This document shows, one piece after another, positions 17,160 through 25,196 of a stretch of 64,000 nucleotides of DNA; position 1 is the stretch's first letter; every line of letters starts with the position of its first letter. Both the position numbers and the translations under genes were made by a program. Origin of the DNA: Cephaloticoccus primus (lineage in GTDB: Bacteria; Verrucomicrobiota; Verrucomicrobiia; Opitutales; Opitutaceae); contig NZ_LSZQ01000030.1 in NCBI RefSeq assembly GCF_001580015.1, positions 1 through 64,000 on the forward strand. The letters run 5' to 3'. The notes under the pieces were generated by a model. That model was not told where the DNA came from and ran no database searches. It was given only the letters and a program-made list of their open reading frames with translations.

Positions 17160-17753
17160 TCACATCGTTTTCACCAAGGCGAGGGTGCCGGTGATGAGGG
17201 CGTGCAGGCCTTTGGTGCATTCTTGTTCGATTTCGTTTTCTTCTGCCGCGCAGCCGCAGGCTTGCACTGAGTACACGGTATCGGCCACGGCGATGCAGTG
17301 AAATGCCACCGTGGTCAGCATCCAGCGGGCTTGCGTTTGGGAGAGGCCCCAGGCCTGCGCGACTGCGCGGTGGTGGTGGTCGATTTTCGCCAGCATCGGC
17401 TGCGTGGTCGCCGAGCGGCGCAGCAGCCAGGGGGCCAGGCCCGGATTCGCCCTGACAAGCGCTCTTAGCGAGGTGACGAAGTGCTCCAGATAGTCGGCCA
17501 GCGTGGTTTGTCCGGAGCCGTCTACCTGAGGGATTTCCCAGCGGCCAAAGATTTCCTCGGCCACCAGGCACTTGAGCGCTTCCAGGTTGGGCACGTGTTT
17601 GTAGAGCGCCATGTGGCTGACTCCCAGCTCGGCGGCCAGGCCGGTGAAGGTGATGTGCGGCAGCCCGAGAGCGATGCCGGCATCGGCGATGCGTTCGCGG
17701 GTGATGCTGCGCGGACGACCGCGCGGCGCGGGAGAATGAGAGGGAACAGGCAT
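17160..17753 (-). CDS. TetR/AcrR-family transcriptional regulator
   Basis: The N-terminal TetR helix-turn-helix domain covers about residues 9-60 (RGRPRSITRERIADAGIALG, FTGLAAELGVSHMALYKHV). The C-terminal ligand-binding region is helical and includes a CGCAAEE segment with two cysteines. The start at MPVPSHSPAPRGRPRS (ATG 17753) is chosen because AGGGG lies 8 nt upstream; a longer frame to 17810 exists. It is divergent from the TonB-dependent receptor across a 123-bp AT-rich region with repeated TTAGTT/AACTAA half-sites, so it probably controls the siderophore uptake genes and itself. The ligand is unknown. Confidence 0.9.
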   Translation of the reverse strand: MPVPSHSPAPRGRPRSITRERIADAGIALGLPHITFTGLAAELGVSHMALYKHVPNLEALKCLVAEEIFGRWEIPQVDGSGQTTLADYLEHFVTSLRALVRANPGLAPWLLRRSATTQPMLAKIDHHHRAVAQAWGLSQTQARWMLTTVAFHCIAVADTVYSVQACGCAAEENEIEQECTKGLHALITGTLALVKTM

Positions 17754-17808
17754 GGTACGCCCCTGACGCATCACACTCGCGGAGAAAGTGCGATCCTGCC
17801 GGTGCGCC

Positions 17809-17840
17809 AATTAGTTTAATAATATGCAACTAATTTAGTT
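17809..17840. promoter_or_regulatory. Probable operator between tetR and receptor gene
   Basis: In the divergent intergenic region, AATTAGTT (17809-17816) pairs with AACTAATT (17828-17835), and AACTAATTTAGTT (17828-17840) is itself a near-perfect palindrome. That gives three half-sites of TTAGTT/AACTAA, about 40-70 bp upstream of both start codons. The stretch is strikingly AT-rich against its surroundings. It is a likely TetR-family operator overlapping the promoters; it does not match the Fur box pattern closely. Confidence 0.6.
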
Positions 17841-17876
17841 GAGACTTTATCCCACTTGCTAAAAGGAGAGCCGATC

Positions 17877-20069
17877 ATGTGTAAGAAAACCGCCCTCCCC
17901 CGTCCGAAAAAGAAATGCCAAGCCATTCGCTACAAGTGCCTTGCACTGGGATTGCTGGCTGCAATCGCCGCCACCGCAGGCCCCAGCACTGTCCACGCGC
18001 AGTACGCGCCGAGCACCGCAGACCTCACCACCTTGCCGGATGTTCTGGTCGAGGCCGAGGCGCTCTCGGGAAGCCACTCGGGCAGGCAGATCGCAGCGGG
18101 CAGCCGCGTCGGGATGCTGGGCAGCAAGGATGCGATGGAAACGCCGTTTTCCACCGTCGGCTACACCGAGCAATTCATCGCGGATATTCAGGCGCGGGAA
18201 ATCACGGACGTCATCGCGAAGGCCGATCCCACGGTGTTCAACAGCGGGATCAGTGCGCTGAGCAATGAGGCGTATTTTCTGCGCGGTTTTGCCTCGGCGC
18301 CCGTGGATGCGATGTGGGGCGGCTTGTTTGGGATGGCGCCGTTTTACCGGAGCTCGCCCGAAATGTACGGGAGCATCGAAGTCCTCAAGGGCCCGTCTGC
18401 ACTGCTCAACGGAATGCCGCCAAACGGCTCGGTCGGCGGCGCGGTGAACCTGATCCCGAAGCGGGCGGGCGAGCAGCCGCTCAACCGTGTTTCTGCCACT
18501 TACCTGTCGGACAGCCAATGGGGCGGGCACGTGGATTTGGGGCGGCGTTTCGGGAGCACCCGGCAATTTGGCGCACGCGTGAATGCGATGCACCGCGAGG
18601 GCGACACCGCGATGGATCACCAAAAAAGGCGCAGCAGGCTGGGCTCGATTGCGCTGGATTGGCGGGGCGAGCGGACGCGCCTTTTCGCCGATGCGTACGC
18701 CAGCAATGACTACACGCGCGGCATGGTGCGCGGCATTTATCTGGCACCGGGGCTCGCGCTGCCGAGGCCGCCCAAACCGCAGCGCCTGTTTAATGCGCCC
18801 TGGTCGTTTTTCGATACCGATGATCGCGGGGTGATGCTGCGCGGCGAATGGGACATCGGAGAACACGTCATGGCCTACGCGGCGGCGGGGCACAGCAAGA
18901 CCACGTTTGAAACGACGACCACCGCGCGCGCGACCCTCATCAACCCGGCGGGCGACTACACGGCCAACCTCGTCGACCTGGGGCTTGATATGGAAAAGAA
19001 ATCCGCGCAAGTGGGGCTCAACGGCCGCTTCGCCACGGGCCCGGCCACCCACGACTGGGCGCTCAATGCGACGTACTACTCCGACGATGATGACGAAGCC
19101 GTGCGGCAGAACATCCTGCCCACGAATTGGGTGAGCAATATCTACGCGCCCTCCTGGGCCGGAGTCGCGCCGACCGATTTTTTGGCAAACATCCCGCTGC
19201 TTGACCGCAAGACCCGCCACCGCAGCTTCGGCATTGCCGACACAGTGGGACTCGCGCAGGGCCGCTTGCAGCTCACCCTCGGCGTGCGGCGGCAGGAAGT
19301 GCAGAGCGACAGTGTGAGCTTCGGGGTGCCCGCGCATTACGACTCCAGCGCGACCACGCCCTCCGCCGCGCTCTTGTACAAATGGAGCGAGCGGACTTCG
19401 GCATACGCCAACTACACCGAGGGCCTCAGCCAGGGCAGCGTGGCTCCGTCGACGGCGGCCAACGCGGGCGAAGTTTTTTCACCGGCCAGATCCCGCCAAA
19501 AGGAAATCGGCATCAAGCACCATTGGGGCCGCTGGCTGCACAGCCTGAGCCTGTTTGAGATCAAGCGCCCCAACAGCTACACCGATCCGGTGAGCGCGGT
19601 GTTTTCGTTTGGCGGCGAGCAGCGCAATCGCGGCGCGGAGTGGGGATTTTTTGGCGAAACGCCGTTGCCCGGGCTGCGCTTGATGGGCGGCGCGGCCTAC
19701 ATCGAGCCCAAGCTCACCAAGACCGCAGGCGGGATTAACCAAGGGCGCCAGGCAACTGGCGTCCCCAAGAAGCAGGCCAAGCTGGGCGTAGAATGGGACA
19801 CTCCGTTTGTAGCCGGACTGACCTTGAGTACCGGAGCGAGTGCGGCCTCCAGGCAGTATTTTAACCAGGACAATACGCTGCACGCATCGGGCCGCAGCGT
19901 CTACGAGCTGGGCGCGCGCTACGCGACCACGCTCGGCGGCACGCCCCTCACCGTGCGCGCCAGCGTGGCCAACCTGAGCAACAAGGCGTACTGGGCAGTC
20001 TCGCAATGGGGCAGCCTCGGGCTCGGCGCGCCGCGCACCGTCATGGTCTCCGCCTCAGTGGATTTGTAG
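17877..20069 (+). CDS. TonB-dependent siderophore receptor
   Basis: This outer-membrane gated barrel imports ferric siderophores with TonB/ExbBD energy. The start is at ATG 17877, with AAGGAG 8 nt upstream. A signal peptide (core CLALGLLAAIAATAGPSTVHA) precedes the plug domain: DVIAKADPTVFNSGI, YFLRGFASAPVDAMWGGLFG, YGSIEVLKGPSALLNGMPPN, GGAVNLIPKRA. The barrel continues to a C-terminal aromatic-rich strand ending VSASVDL. At 730 residues it has the usual size of the FhuE/FepA-like group. There is no N-terminal signalling domain, so control is likely by the divergent TetR protein. The permease genes follow after 25 bp. Confidence 0.95.
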   Translation: MCKKTALPRPKKKCQAIRYKCLALGLLAAIAATAGPSTVHAQYAPSTADLTTLPDVLVEAEALSGSHSGRQIAAGSRVGMLGSKDAMETPFSTVGYTEQFIADIQAREITDVIAKADPTVFNSGISALSNEAYFLRGFASAPVDAMWGGLFGMAPFYRSSPEMYGSIEVLKGPSALLNGMPPNGSVGGAVNLIPKRAGEQPLNRVSATYLSDSQWGGHVDLGRRFGSTRQFGARVNAMHREGDTAMDHQKRRSRLGSIALDWRGERTRLFADAYASNDYTRGMVRGIYLAPGLALPRPPKPQRLFNAPWSFFDTDDRGVMLRGEWDIGEHVMAYAAAGHSKTTFETTTTARATLINPAGDYTANLVDLGLDMEKKSAQVGLNGRFATGPATHDWALNATYYSDDDDEAVRQNILPTNWVSNIYAPSWAGVAPTDFLANIPLLDRKTRHRSFGIADTVGLAQGRLQLTLGVRRQEVQSDSVSFGVPAHYDSSATTPSAALLYKWSERTSAYANYTEGLSQGSVAPSTAANAGEVFSPARSRQKEIGIKHHWGRWLHSLSLFEIKRPNSYTDPVSAVFSFGGEQRNRGAEWGFFGETPLPGLRLMGGAAYIEPKLTKTAGGINQGRQATGVPKKQAKLGVEWDTPFVAGLTLSTGASAASRQYFNQDNTLHASGRSVYELGARYATTLGGTPLTVRASVANLSNKAYWAVSQWGSLGLGAPRTVMVSASVDL

Positions 20070-20094
20070 CGGAGCGCGAAAGGAGCCGGGCGCG

Positions 20095-21045
20095 ATGTCG
20101 CTGCGTTTTCCACAGTGTCTGGCTCTTTTCGGGCTGCTCTGCGTGGGCTCGGTGCTCGTCGGCGCCAAGCAGGTTTCGTGGGCGGGCCTGCTGTCGCCCT
20201 CCAGCGAAGCGTGGCTTGTGCTTTCGGCGAGCCGGCTGCCGCGGCTGGCGGCACTGGTGTTGACGGGTGCCGGACTGTCGATCTGCGGGGTGATCCTCCA
20301 GCACATCGTGCGCAACAAGTTCGTCGAGCCCGCGACCTCCGGAGGGCTCGACGCCGCCAAGCTCGGCCTGCTGATCGCGATGACGGCAACGCCGACTGCG
20401 GGGGTGGCGGACCGGATGCTGGTCGCGCTGCTCTTCTGCTTCGCGAGCAACCTGCTGTTCGTGGGGATCGTGCGCCGGATCAAGTTCGAGAACACGGTAC
20501 TTATCCCCGTGATCGGGCTGATGTATGGCAGCGTGTTCAGCGCCGCCGCCGAGTTTTACGCGTATCAAAACAACATCTTGCAAAGCATGCAGGGCTGGCT
20601 GATGGGCGACTTTTCCAAGATCGTCCGAGGCCACTACGAGATCCTCTACCTGATCCTCCCGACAGTCGGGCTGAGCTACTTGTACGCGCATCGCTTTACC
20701 CTGCTCGGGATGGGCGAGGCCACCGCCAGAAGCCTGGGGCTAAACTACACGCTCACCGCCACACTCGGCCTGCTGCTGGTCGCCACCACAGTGGCCGTCA
20801 CAACCCTCACCGTGGGAGCGATTCCCTTTGTCGGGCTGGTCATCCCAAATCTGGTTACGCTGCGCTACGGCGACAACCTGCGCCGCAGCTTGCCGATGGT
20901 CGCGCTGGGCGGAGCCTCGCTGCTGCTGGCCTGCGATATTCTCGGGCGAGTGCTGATCTACCCGTTTGAAGTTCCCATCGGGCTGACTGCGGGCGGCATA
21001 GGCGGCATCCTGTTTTTCGCACTCGTACTTTGGAGGAGCCGATGA
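20095..21045 (+). CDS. Siderophore ABC importer permease, FecCD family (YclN/FatD-like)
   Basis: This is an inner-membrane permease of a BtuCD-type iron-siderophore importer with about 9-10 hydrophobic helices. The segments LSASRLPRLAALVLTGAGLS, LQHIVRNKFVEPATSGGLDA, GMGEATARSLGLNYT, GLVIPNLVTLRYGDNLRRSL and CDILGRVLIYPFEVPIGL match the first permease of the YclNOPQ/FatDCB/VctDGC group, which handles petrobactin-like or catecholate siderophores. Length 316 is normal. The RBS AAAGGAG lies upstream of the ATG. The stop at 21045 overlaps the start of the second permease. Substrate assignment is by family only. Confidence 0.92.
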   Translation: MSLRFPQCLALFGLLCVGSVLVGAKQVSWAGLLSPSSEAWLVLSASRLPRLAALVLTGAGLSICGVILQHIVRNKFVEPATSGGLDAAKLGLLIAMTATPTAGVADRMLVALLFCFASNLLFVGIVRRIKFENTVLIPVIGLMYGSVFSAAAEFYAYQNNILQSMQGWLMGDFSKIVRGHYEILYLILPTVGLSYLYAHRFTLLGMGEATARSLGLNYTLTATLGLLLVATTVAVTTLTVGAIPFVGLVIPNLVTLRYGDNLRRSLPMVALGGASLLLACDILGRVLIYPFEVPIGLTAGGIGGILFFALVLWRSR

Positions 21046-22001
21046 TGCACCGGGGTTCTCCACACAAACTCCTCTGGCCGACGGTCATCGGCCTGGCGCT
21101 GGGTTTCCTGTTTTTTCGCTCGGGGCTCGATTTCGGCTACATCATCCCCAAGCGGGCCACGCGGCTGGCAGCGATGCTGATCGGCGGCGTGTGCGTCGCC
21201 TGGTCGTCCATCACGTTTCAGACGATCACGGGGAACCGGATACTCACGCCCGCGATCATGGGCTACGAAGCCGTCTACCTGCTGTTTCAGGCCATGCTGC
21301 TGCTGCTCATGGGCACGCGCAGCCTCGCCGTACTCGGGGCCAACGGAAACGTCTTCGCGTCCGCCCTGCTGATGCTCGGCTATTCGTGGGCCCTCCATCG
21401 CTGGCTGCTGCGCGAAGCCAGCGGCCCGGGCGTGCACACACTGCTGCTGCTGGGGCTGGTGCTCACAATCGTGCTCAGCACCTTTACCCAGTTCATCCAG
21501 CTCAGCATCAGCCCGGGCGAGTTCTCCATCATGCTCGGCTTCAGCCAGGCGTCCTTCGCCAGAGTAACGCCCGCGCAGCTACTCACGGCAGCGCTCGTCG
21601 TCGCGGCCGTATGCCTCGCGGCGCTCAAGATGCTGCCGACGCTGGATGTGCTCCTGCTCGGGCGCGACAAGGCCATCTCGCTGGGCGTACACTACACGCG
21701 CGCGGTGAGGTTGCACCTCGCACTGGTCGCCGTCCTCGTCGCTGTCTCAACCAGCTTGCTCGGGCCGACGGCCTTCATGGGCATCTTCGTTGCCAACACC
21801 AGCTACGCGCTGACGTGCAGCTTCCGGCACCGCTCCACGCTCCCCACTGGCTGTGCGATCAGCATCGGCCTGTTCCTCCTAGCGCAACTCGCCGTCGAGC
21901 ACCTCTTCAACTACCGGACCACCGTCACCATTTTGGTAAACCTCCTGTGCGGGGCGTGGTTCCTCGCACTGATGCTGCGGCGCACGCGCGAGGCCGCGTG
22001 A
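21042..22001 (+). CDS. Siderophore ABC importer permease, FecCD family (YclO/FatC-like)
   Basis: This is the second permease of the importer, with about nine hydrophobic segments. The segments FQTITGNRILTPAIMGYEAV, GVHTLLLLGLVLTIVLSTFT and GPTAFMGIFVANTSYALTCS follow the YclO/FatC/VctG pattern. The start at ATG 21042 (MMHRGSPHKLLW) overlaps the first permease by 4 bp and has GGAGG just upstream; a second ATG at 21045 is equally possible. These two permeases normally form a heterodimer bound by a FecE-type ATPase, but no such ATPase gene is found in this cluster. Confidence 0.9.
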   Translation: MMHRGSPHKLLWPTVIGLALGFLFFRSGLDFGYIIPKRATRLAAMLIGGVCVAWSSITFQTITGNRILTPAIMGYEAVYLLFQAMLLLLMGTRSLAVLGANGNVFASALLMLGYSWALHRWLLREASGPGVHTLLLLGLVLTIVLSTFTQFIQLSISPGEFSIMLGFSQASFARVTPAQLLTAALVVAAVCLAALKMLPTLDVLLLGRDKAISLGVHYTRAVRLHLALVAVLVAVSTSLLGPTAFMGIFVANTSYALTCSFRHRSTLPTGCAISIGLFLLAQLAVEHLFNYRTTVTILVNLLCGAWFLALMLRRTREAA

Positions 22002-22065
22002 GCACACGCCAAACTGACCTCCCCGCCCCCACCTTCATCCGACCAATCCAACGAAAAAATCCGCC

Positions 22066-23055
22066 ATGTACCTCAAGATCCGACACCGGAATACCGCTCT
22101 ATCCTTGCTCGTCATCACAACGCTTGCCGCGCTGGGTTGTGAGGGGAAACAGAGTCCCACGAGCAGCGCCGCACTGGCGGCCTCCCCAGCCTACGCCGCA
22201 CCGATCAGCGTCCGCCACGAACTGGGGACGACCGTACTCGAAAAGCGCCCTCAACGCGTGGTGGCGCTGGACATGAACGAAGTCGATTTCCTCGACCAAC
22301 TCGGCGTCCCCGTCGCCGGCATGCCGCAGGACTTTGTGCCGCACTTTCTCGACCGCTATAAACGCGCTCCGGAGATTCTGGATACGGGCGCCATCGTCGC
22401 GCCCAATCTGGAGCGCGTGCACGCGGCCAAGCCCGACCTCATCCTGATCACCTCGCTGCAAGCGGGCCACTACCGGGAGCTCTCCCAAATCGCCCCGACG
22501 ATCCACTTCGACGTGAACTATCGGGACAGCCAAGCCGCGCACATCGAGGTCATCAAGAATCACCTCATCACGCTGGGCCGGATTTTCGGGAAAGAAGCCC
22601 TCGCACAGCGCAGGGCCGCCGAGCTCAATGCCAAGGTCGCCGAGGCTCGGCGCATCATCCAAGACCGTCCGGAAAAAGCCCTGATCGTCCTGCACAACAA
22701 CGGCGCCTACAGTGCCTTTGGCCCGAGATCCCGCTACGGCTTTGTCTTCAGCGGACTGGGCGTAAAGCACGCTGGCCCGACGGCCGAGACCGGGCTGCAC
22801 GGCCATCCCGTATCCAGTGAGTTTATCCAGCAGGCCAACCCGGACATCATTTACGTGATCGACCGCAGCGCCGTCATGGAAAGCCGCCCCGCACTGAGCG
22901 CGCAGACGCTGGACAACCCTTTGTTGCGTCAGACCCACGCCTGGAAAAACGACCGCGTGATCTTCGCCGATCCGGAGGCGTGGTACATCACCGCCGCCAG
23001 CCCCAGCTCCCTGCACCTCATCATCGATGACGTACTCAAAGCGTATCGGGACTGA
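22066..23055 (+). CDS. Siderophore-binding lipoprotein (FatB/YclQ-like)
   Basis: This is a periplasmic substrate-binding component of the importer. A lipoprotein signal (LSLLVITTLAALGC) is followed by a class III binding fold: RPQRVVALDMNEVDFLDQLG, LERVHAAKPDLILITSLQAG, GALIV-type RPEKALIVLHNNGAYSAFGP, then NPDIIYVIDRS and LRQTHAWKNDRVIFADPEAW near the end. These segments match the petrobactin/catecholate-binding proteins YclQ, FatB and VctP. At 329 residues it is normal. It follows the permeases by 64 bp. About 240 bp without a recognisable gene separate it from the ABC exporter-fold genes. Confidence 0.92.
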   Translation: MYLKIRHRNTALSLLVITTLAALGCEGKQSPTSSAALAASPAYAAPISVRHELGTTVLEKRPQRVVALDMNEVDFLDQLGVPVAGMPQDFVPHFLDRYKRAPEILDTGAIVAPNLERVHAAKPDLILITSLQAGHYRELSQIAPTIHFDVNYRDSQAAHIEVIKNHLITLGRIFGKEALAQRRAAELNAKVAEARRIIQDRPEKALIVLHNNGAYSAFGPRSRYGFVFSGLGVKHAGPTAETGLHGHPVSSEFIQQANPDIIYVIDRSAVMESRPALSAQTLDNPLLRQTHAWKNDRVIFADPEAWYITAASPSSLHLIIDDVLKAYRD

Positions 23056-23294
23056 GTGCTGCTCGCCCCTTTTGCCCCGCGCTACGTGCATACGCGCACG
23101 CCATGCTTCCCTCTCACATCCACCGCGCTGCTCGCGCCCTCAACATCACCGATTCTCACCCACCGGGCTATAACTCCGCTTACATCGGCAGCGGGCGACT
23201 TAAGCGAAATGCCTAACGTTCCGGCTACCTTGCCTGGGGCGGGTGCCCTGCAAACCAGTGAGTGAAGCTCCCCCTCCTCCCTTCTTATCCCCTC

Positions 23295-25196
23295 ATGGCT
23301 TCTCACCCGATAAAGACTCCGCTCAGTTTTGGCAGCTTGCTGCGGCTCGCCGCCTGGCCTCTAGGCGGGGCGATCATCACCGCGATTGGCTCGGCCGCGC
23401 TGAGTATCGCGCCGCTGTGGTTCATCTACCGGATCGCGGTCGAGCTGTTCGCTCCGCAGCCCGACATGGCCGCCGTGTGGCAGCTCGCGTTGGGAGCACT
23501 CGGCCTGCTGTTCCTGCGCTGGGCGCTAATGGTAGGCAGCCATGTGCTGGCGCACATCGGCGCGTTTGGCATCCAGCATCGGTTGCGACTCGCGATGGCC
23601 CGGCGGCTGGGTGAGGTGCCGCTGTCGTTTTTTTCGGGACGCGGCTCGGGCAGCCTGCGCCGCACACTCACCGACGATGTCAGCGGGCTGGAGGGATTTT
23701 TCGCGCACATGCTGCCCGACATGGTGGCAGCGGCGACTGTGCCGCTGATCGCCGCCGCGGTGCTATTCGCGGCAGACTGGCGCCTGGCCTGCGCCGCGAT
23801 GGTGCCGCTGCCACTGGCCTTGGTCGCGCAATGGTGGTGGATGCACGGGATGGGCGAGCGCATGCGCGAGTGGGGCGAGCTGCAAAAGCGGATCGCCAAT
23901 CAGGTCGGCGAATACGTGCGCGGCGTCCATGTGGTTAAAAGCTTCGGGCTGGACGCGCGCTCTTTTGGCGAGCTCGCCAGGGCCGTGCACGGCGCGGTCG
24001 CCTGGGTCGTGGGCTACGCCAAGAGCACGTCCGGCGGCTGGGTGCTGTTTAGCGCGTTGCTGACTTCAAATCTGGCAGTGGTCGCCCCGCTCGGCGCGTG
24101 GCTGCATCTGCGCGGCAGTCTGGATTTGCCCACCTATGTGCTGTTCTTGCTCGTAGCGCCGTCCGTGCTGGCGCCGCTGCTGCGGCTGATGTTTGCGCTC
24201 TCCGAGCAGGCCCAGCGCGTACAGGCACTGGGCCGCATCAATGCAGTGCTGGCTGCCGCGCCAATGAATGCGGCGGATGCGACGCCCGCGACCGAAACCG
24301 CGAGTGCCCCTCCCACCCTGTCCGCCCTGCTCACACCCGCCGCGGAAAAGAGGCCGGCGGGAGACTCCTCTCCGGCGATTGAGTTTGGCGAAATCCGACA
24401 CCGCTACGGCGAAACGCTCGCACTCGACGGAGTGAGCTTTCGCGCCGAGGCGGGCCAGTTAACCGCACTCGTCGGCGCAAGCGGCTCGGGCAAGAGCACG
24501 CTCGTGAAGCTCGTCGCGCGGCTTTACGAGTTTGAGTCGGGCAGCCTGAGAGTTGGCGGGCGCGACGTGCGCCAGTGGCCGTTGGATGAACTGCTCGCGC
24601 GGCTCGGCATCGTGTTTCAGGAGGTCTTTTTGTTCGACGGCACGGTGCGCGAAAACCTCGCACTCGCGCGACCCGATGCCTCCGACACGCAGATAGAGGC
24701 CGCCGCCCGCGCCGCCTGCGCGCACGACTTTATCACGGCGCTGCCGCAGGGCTACGACACGCCGCTGGGCGAGCGCGGCGCACGGCTTTCGGGCGGCGAG
24801 CGGCAGCGCATCTCGATCGCGCGCGCCCTGCTCAAGGACGCGCCGATCCTGCTTCTGGACGAAGCCACCGCCAGCGTGGATGCCGAGAGCGAAGCCCAGA
24901 TCCAGCAGGCGCTGGATAAGCTGTGCCAGGGCCGCACGGTGCTCATGATCGCGCACAGGCTGCACAGCGTGATGCACGCCGACCGGATCGTGGTGATGGA
25001 GGCGGGCCGCGTCGCCGGTCAGGGGAGGCACGACGAGCTGCTCAAAAACTGCGCGAGCTACCAGCGCTTGTGGCGCGACCACGAAGAGGCACGCGATTGG
25101 TCGCTCTCGGTGAGCACTGCCAGCTCCAGACCACCGCCGAAGCCTCCAGGCCCGGCCACAACCGCCGCCGCGCAGGGGAAGGAGGTGCAGCCATGA
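23295..25196 (+). CDS. Exporter-fold ABC half-transporter 1 (YbtP/IrtA-like)
   Basis: This is a membrane domain fused to an ATPase domain. Six hydrophobic helices occupy about residues 15-300. The ATPase domain then follows with Walker A (GASGSGKSTLVK), the Q-loop (GIVFQEVFLFDG), the signature LSGGERQRISIARALL and Walker B (PILLLDEATASVD). The ATG at 23295 is chosen; an in-frame GTG at 23262 is the alternative, and neither has a clear RBS. In this position, after siderophore importer genes, it resembles the YbtPQ/IrtAB systems that use an exporter fold to import ferric siderophores. Export of a siderophore is equally possible. The stop overlaps the partner gene (ATGA). Confidence 0.9.
   Translation: MASHPIKTPLSFGSLLRLAAWPLGGAIITAIGSAALSIAPLWFIYRIAVELFAPQPDMAAVWQLALGALGLLFLRWALMVGSHVLAHIGAFGIQHRLRLAMARRLGEVPLSFFSGRGSGSLRRTLTDDVSGLEGFFAHMLPDMVAAATVPLIAAAVLFAADWRLACAAMVPLPLALVAQWWWMHGMGERMREWGELQKRIANQVGEYVRGVHVVKSFGLDARSFGELARAVHGAVAWVVGYAKSTSGGWVLFSALLTSNLAVVAPLGAWLHLRGSLDLPTYVLFLLVAPSVLAPLLRLMFALSEQAQRVQALGRINAVLAAAPMNAADATPATETASAPPTLSALLTPAAEKRPAGDSSPAIEFGEIRHRYGETLALDGVSFRAEAGQLTALVGASGSGKSTLVKLVARLYEFESGSLRVGGRDVRQWPLDELLARLGIVFQEVFLFDGTVRENLALARPDASDTQIEAAARAACAHDFITALPQGYDTPLGERGARLSGGERQRISIARALLKDAPILLLDEATASVDAESEAQIQQALDKLCQGRTVLMIAHRLHSVMHADRIVVMEAGRVAGQGRHDELLKNCASYQRLWRDHEEARDWSLSVSTASSRPPPKPPGPATTAAAQGKEVQP

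Noticed and set aside
17859-19337. 492-codon minus-strand frame
   Set aside because: It is antisense to the TonB-dependent receptor and is His/Arg-rich, as typical of a shadow frame.
23056-23294. Missing FecE ATPase or small gene in the gap before the ABC half-transporters
   Set aside because: Frames here are at most about 70 codons without Walker motifs or other protein-like pattern.
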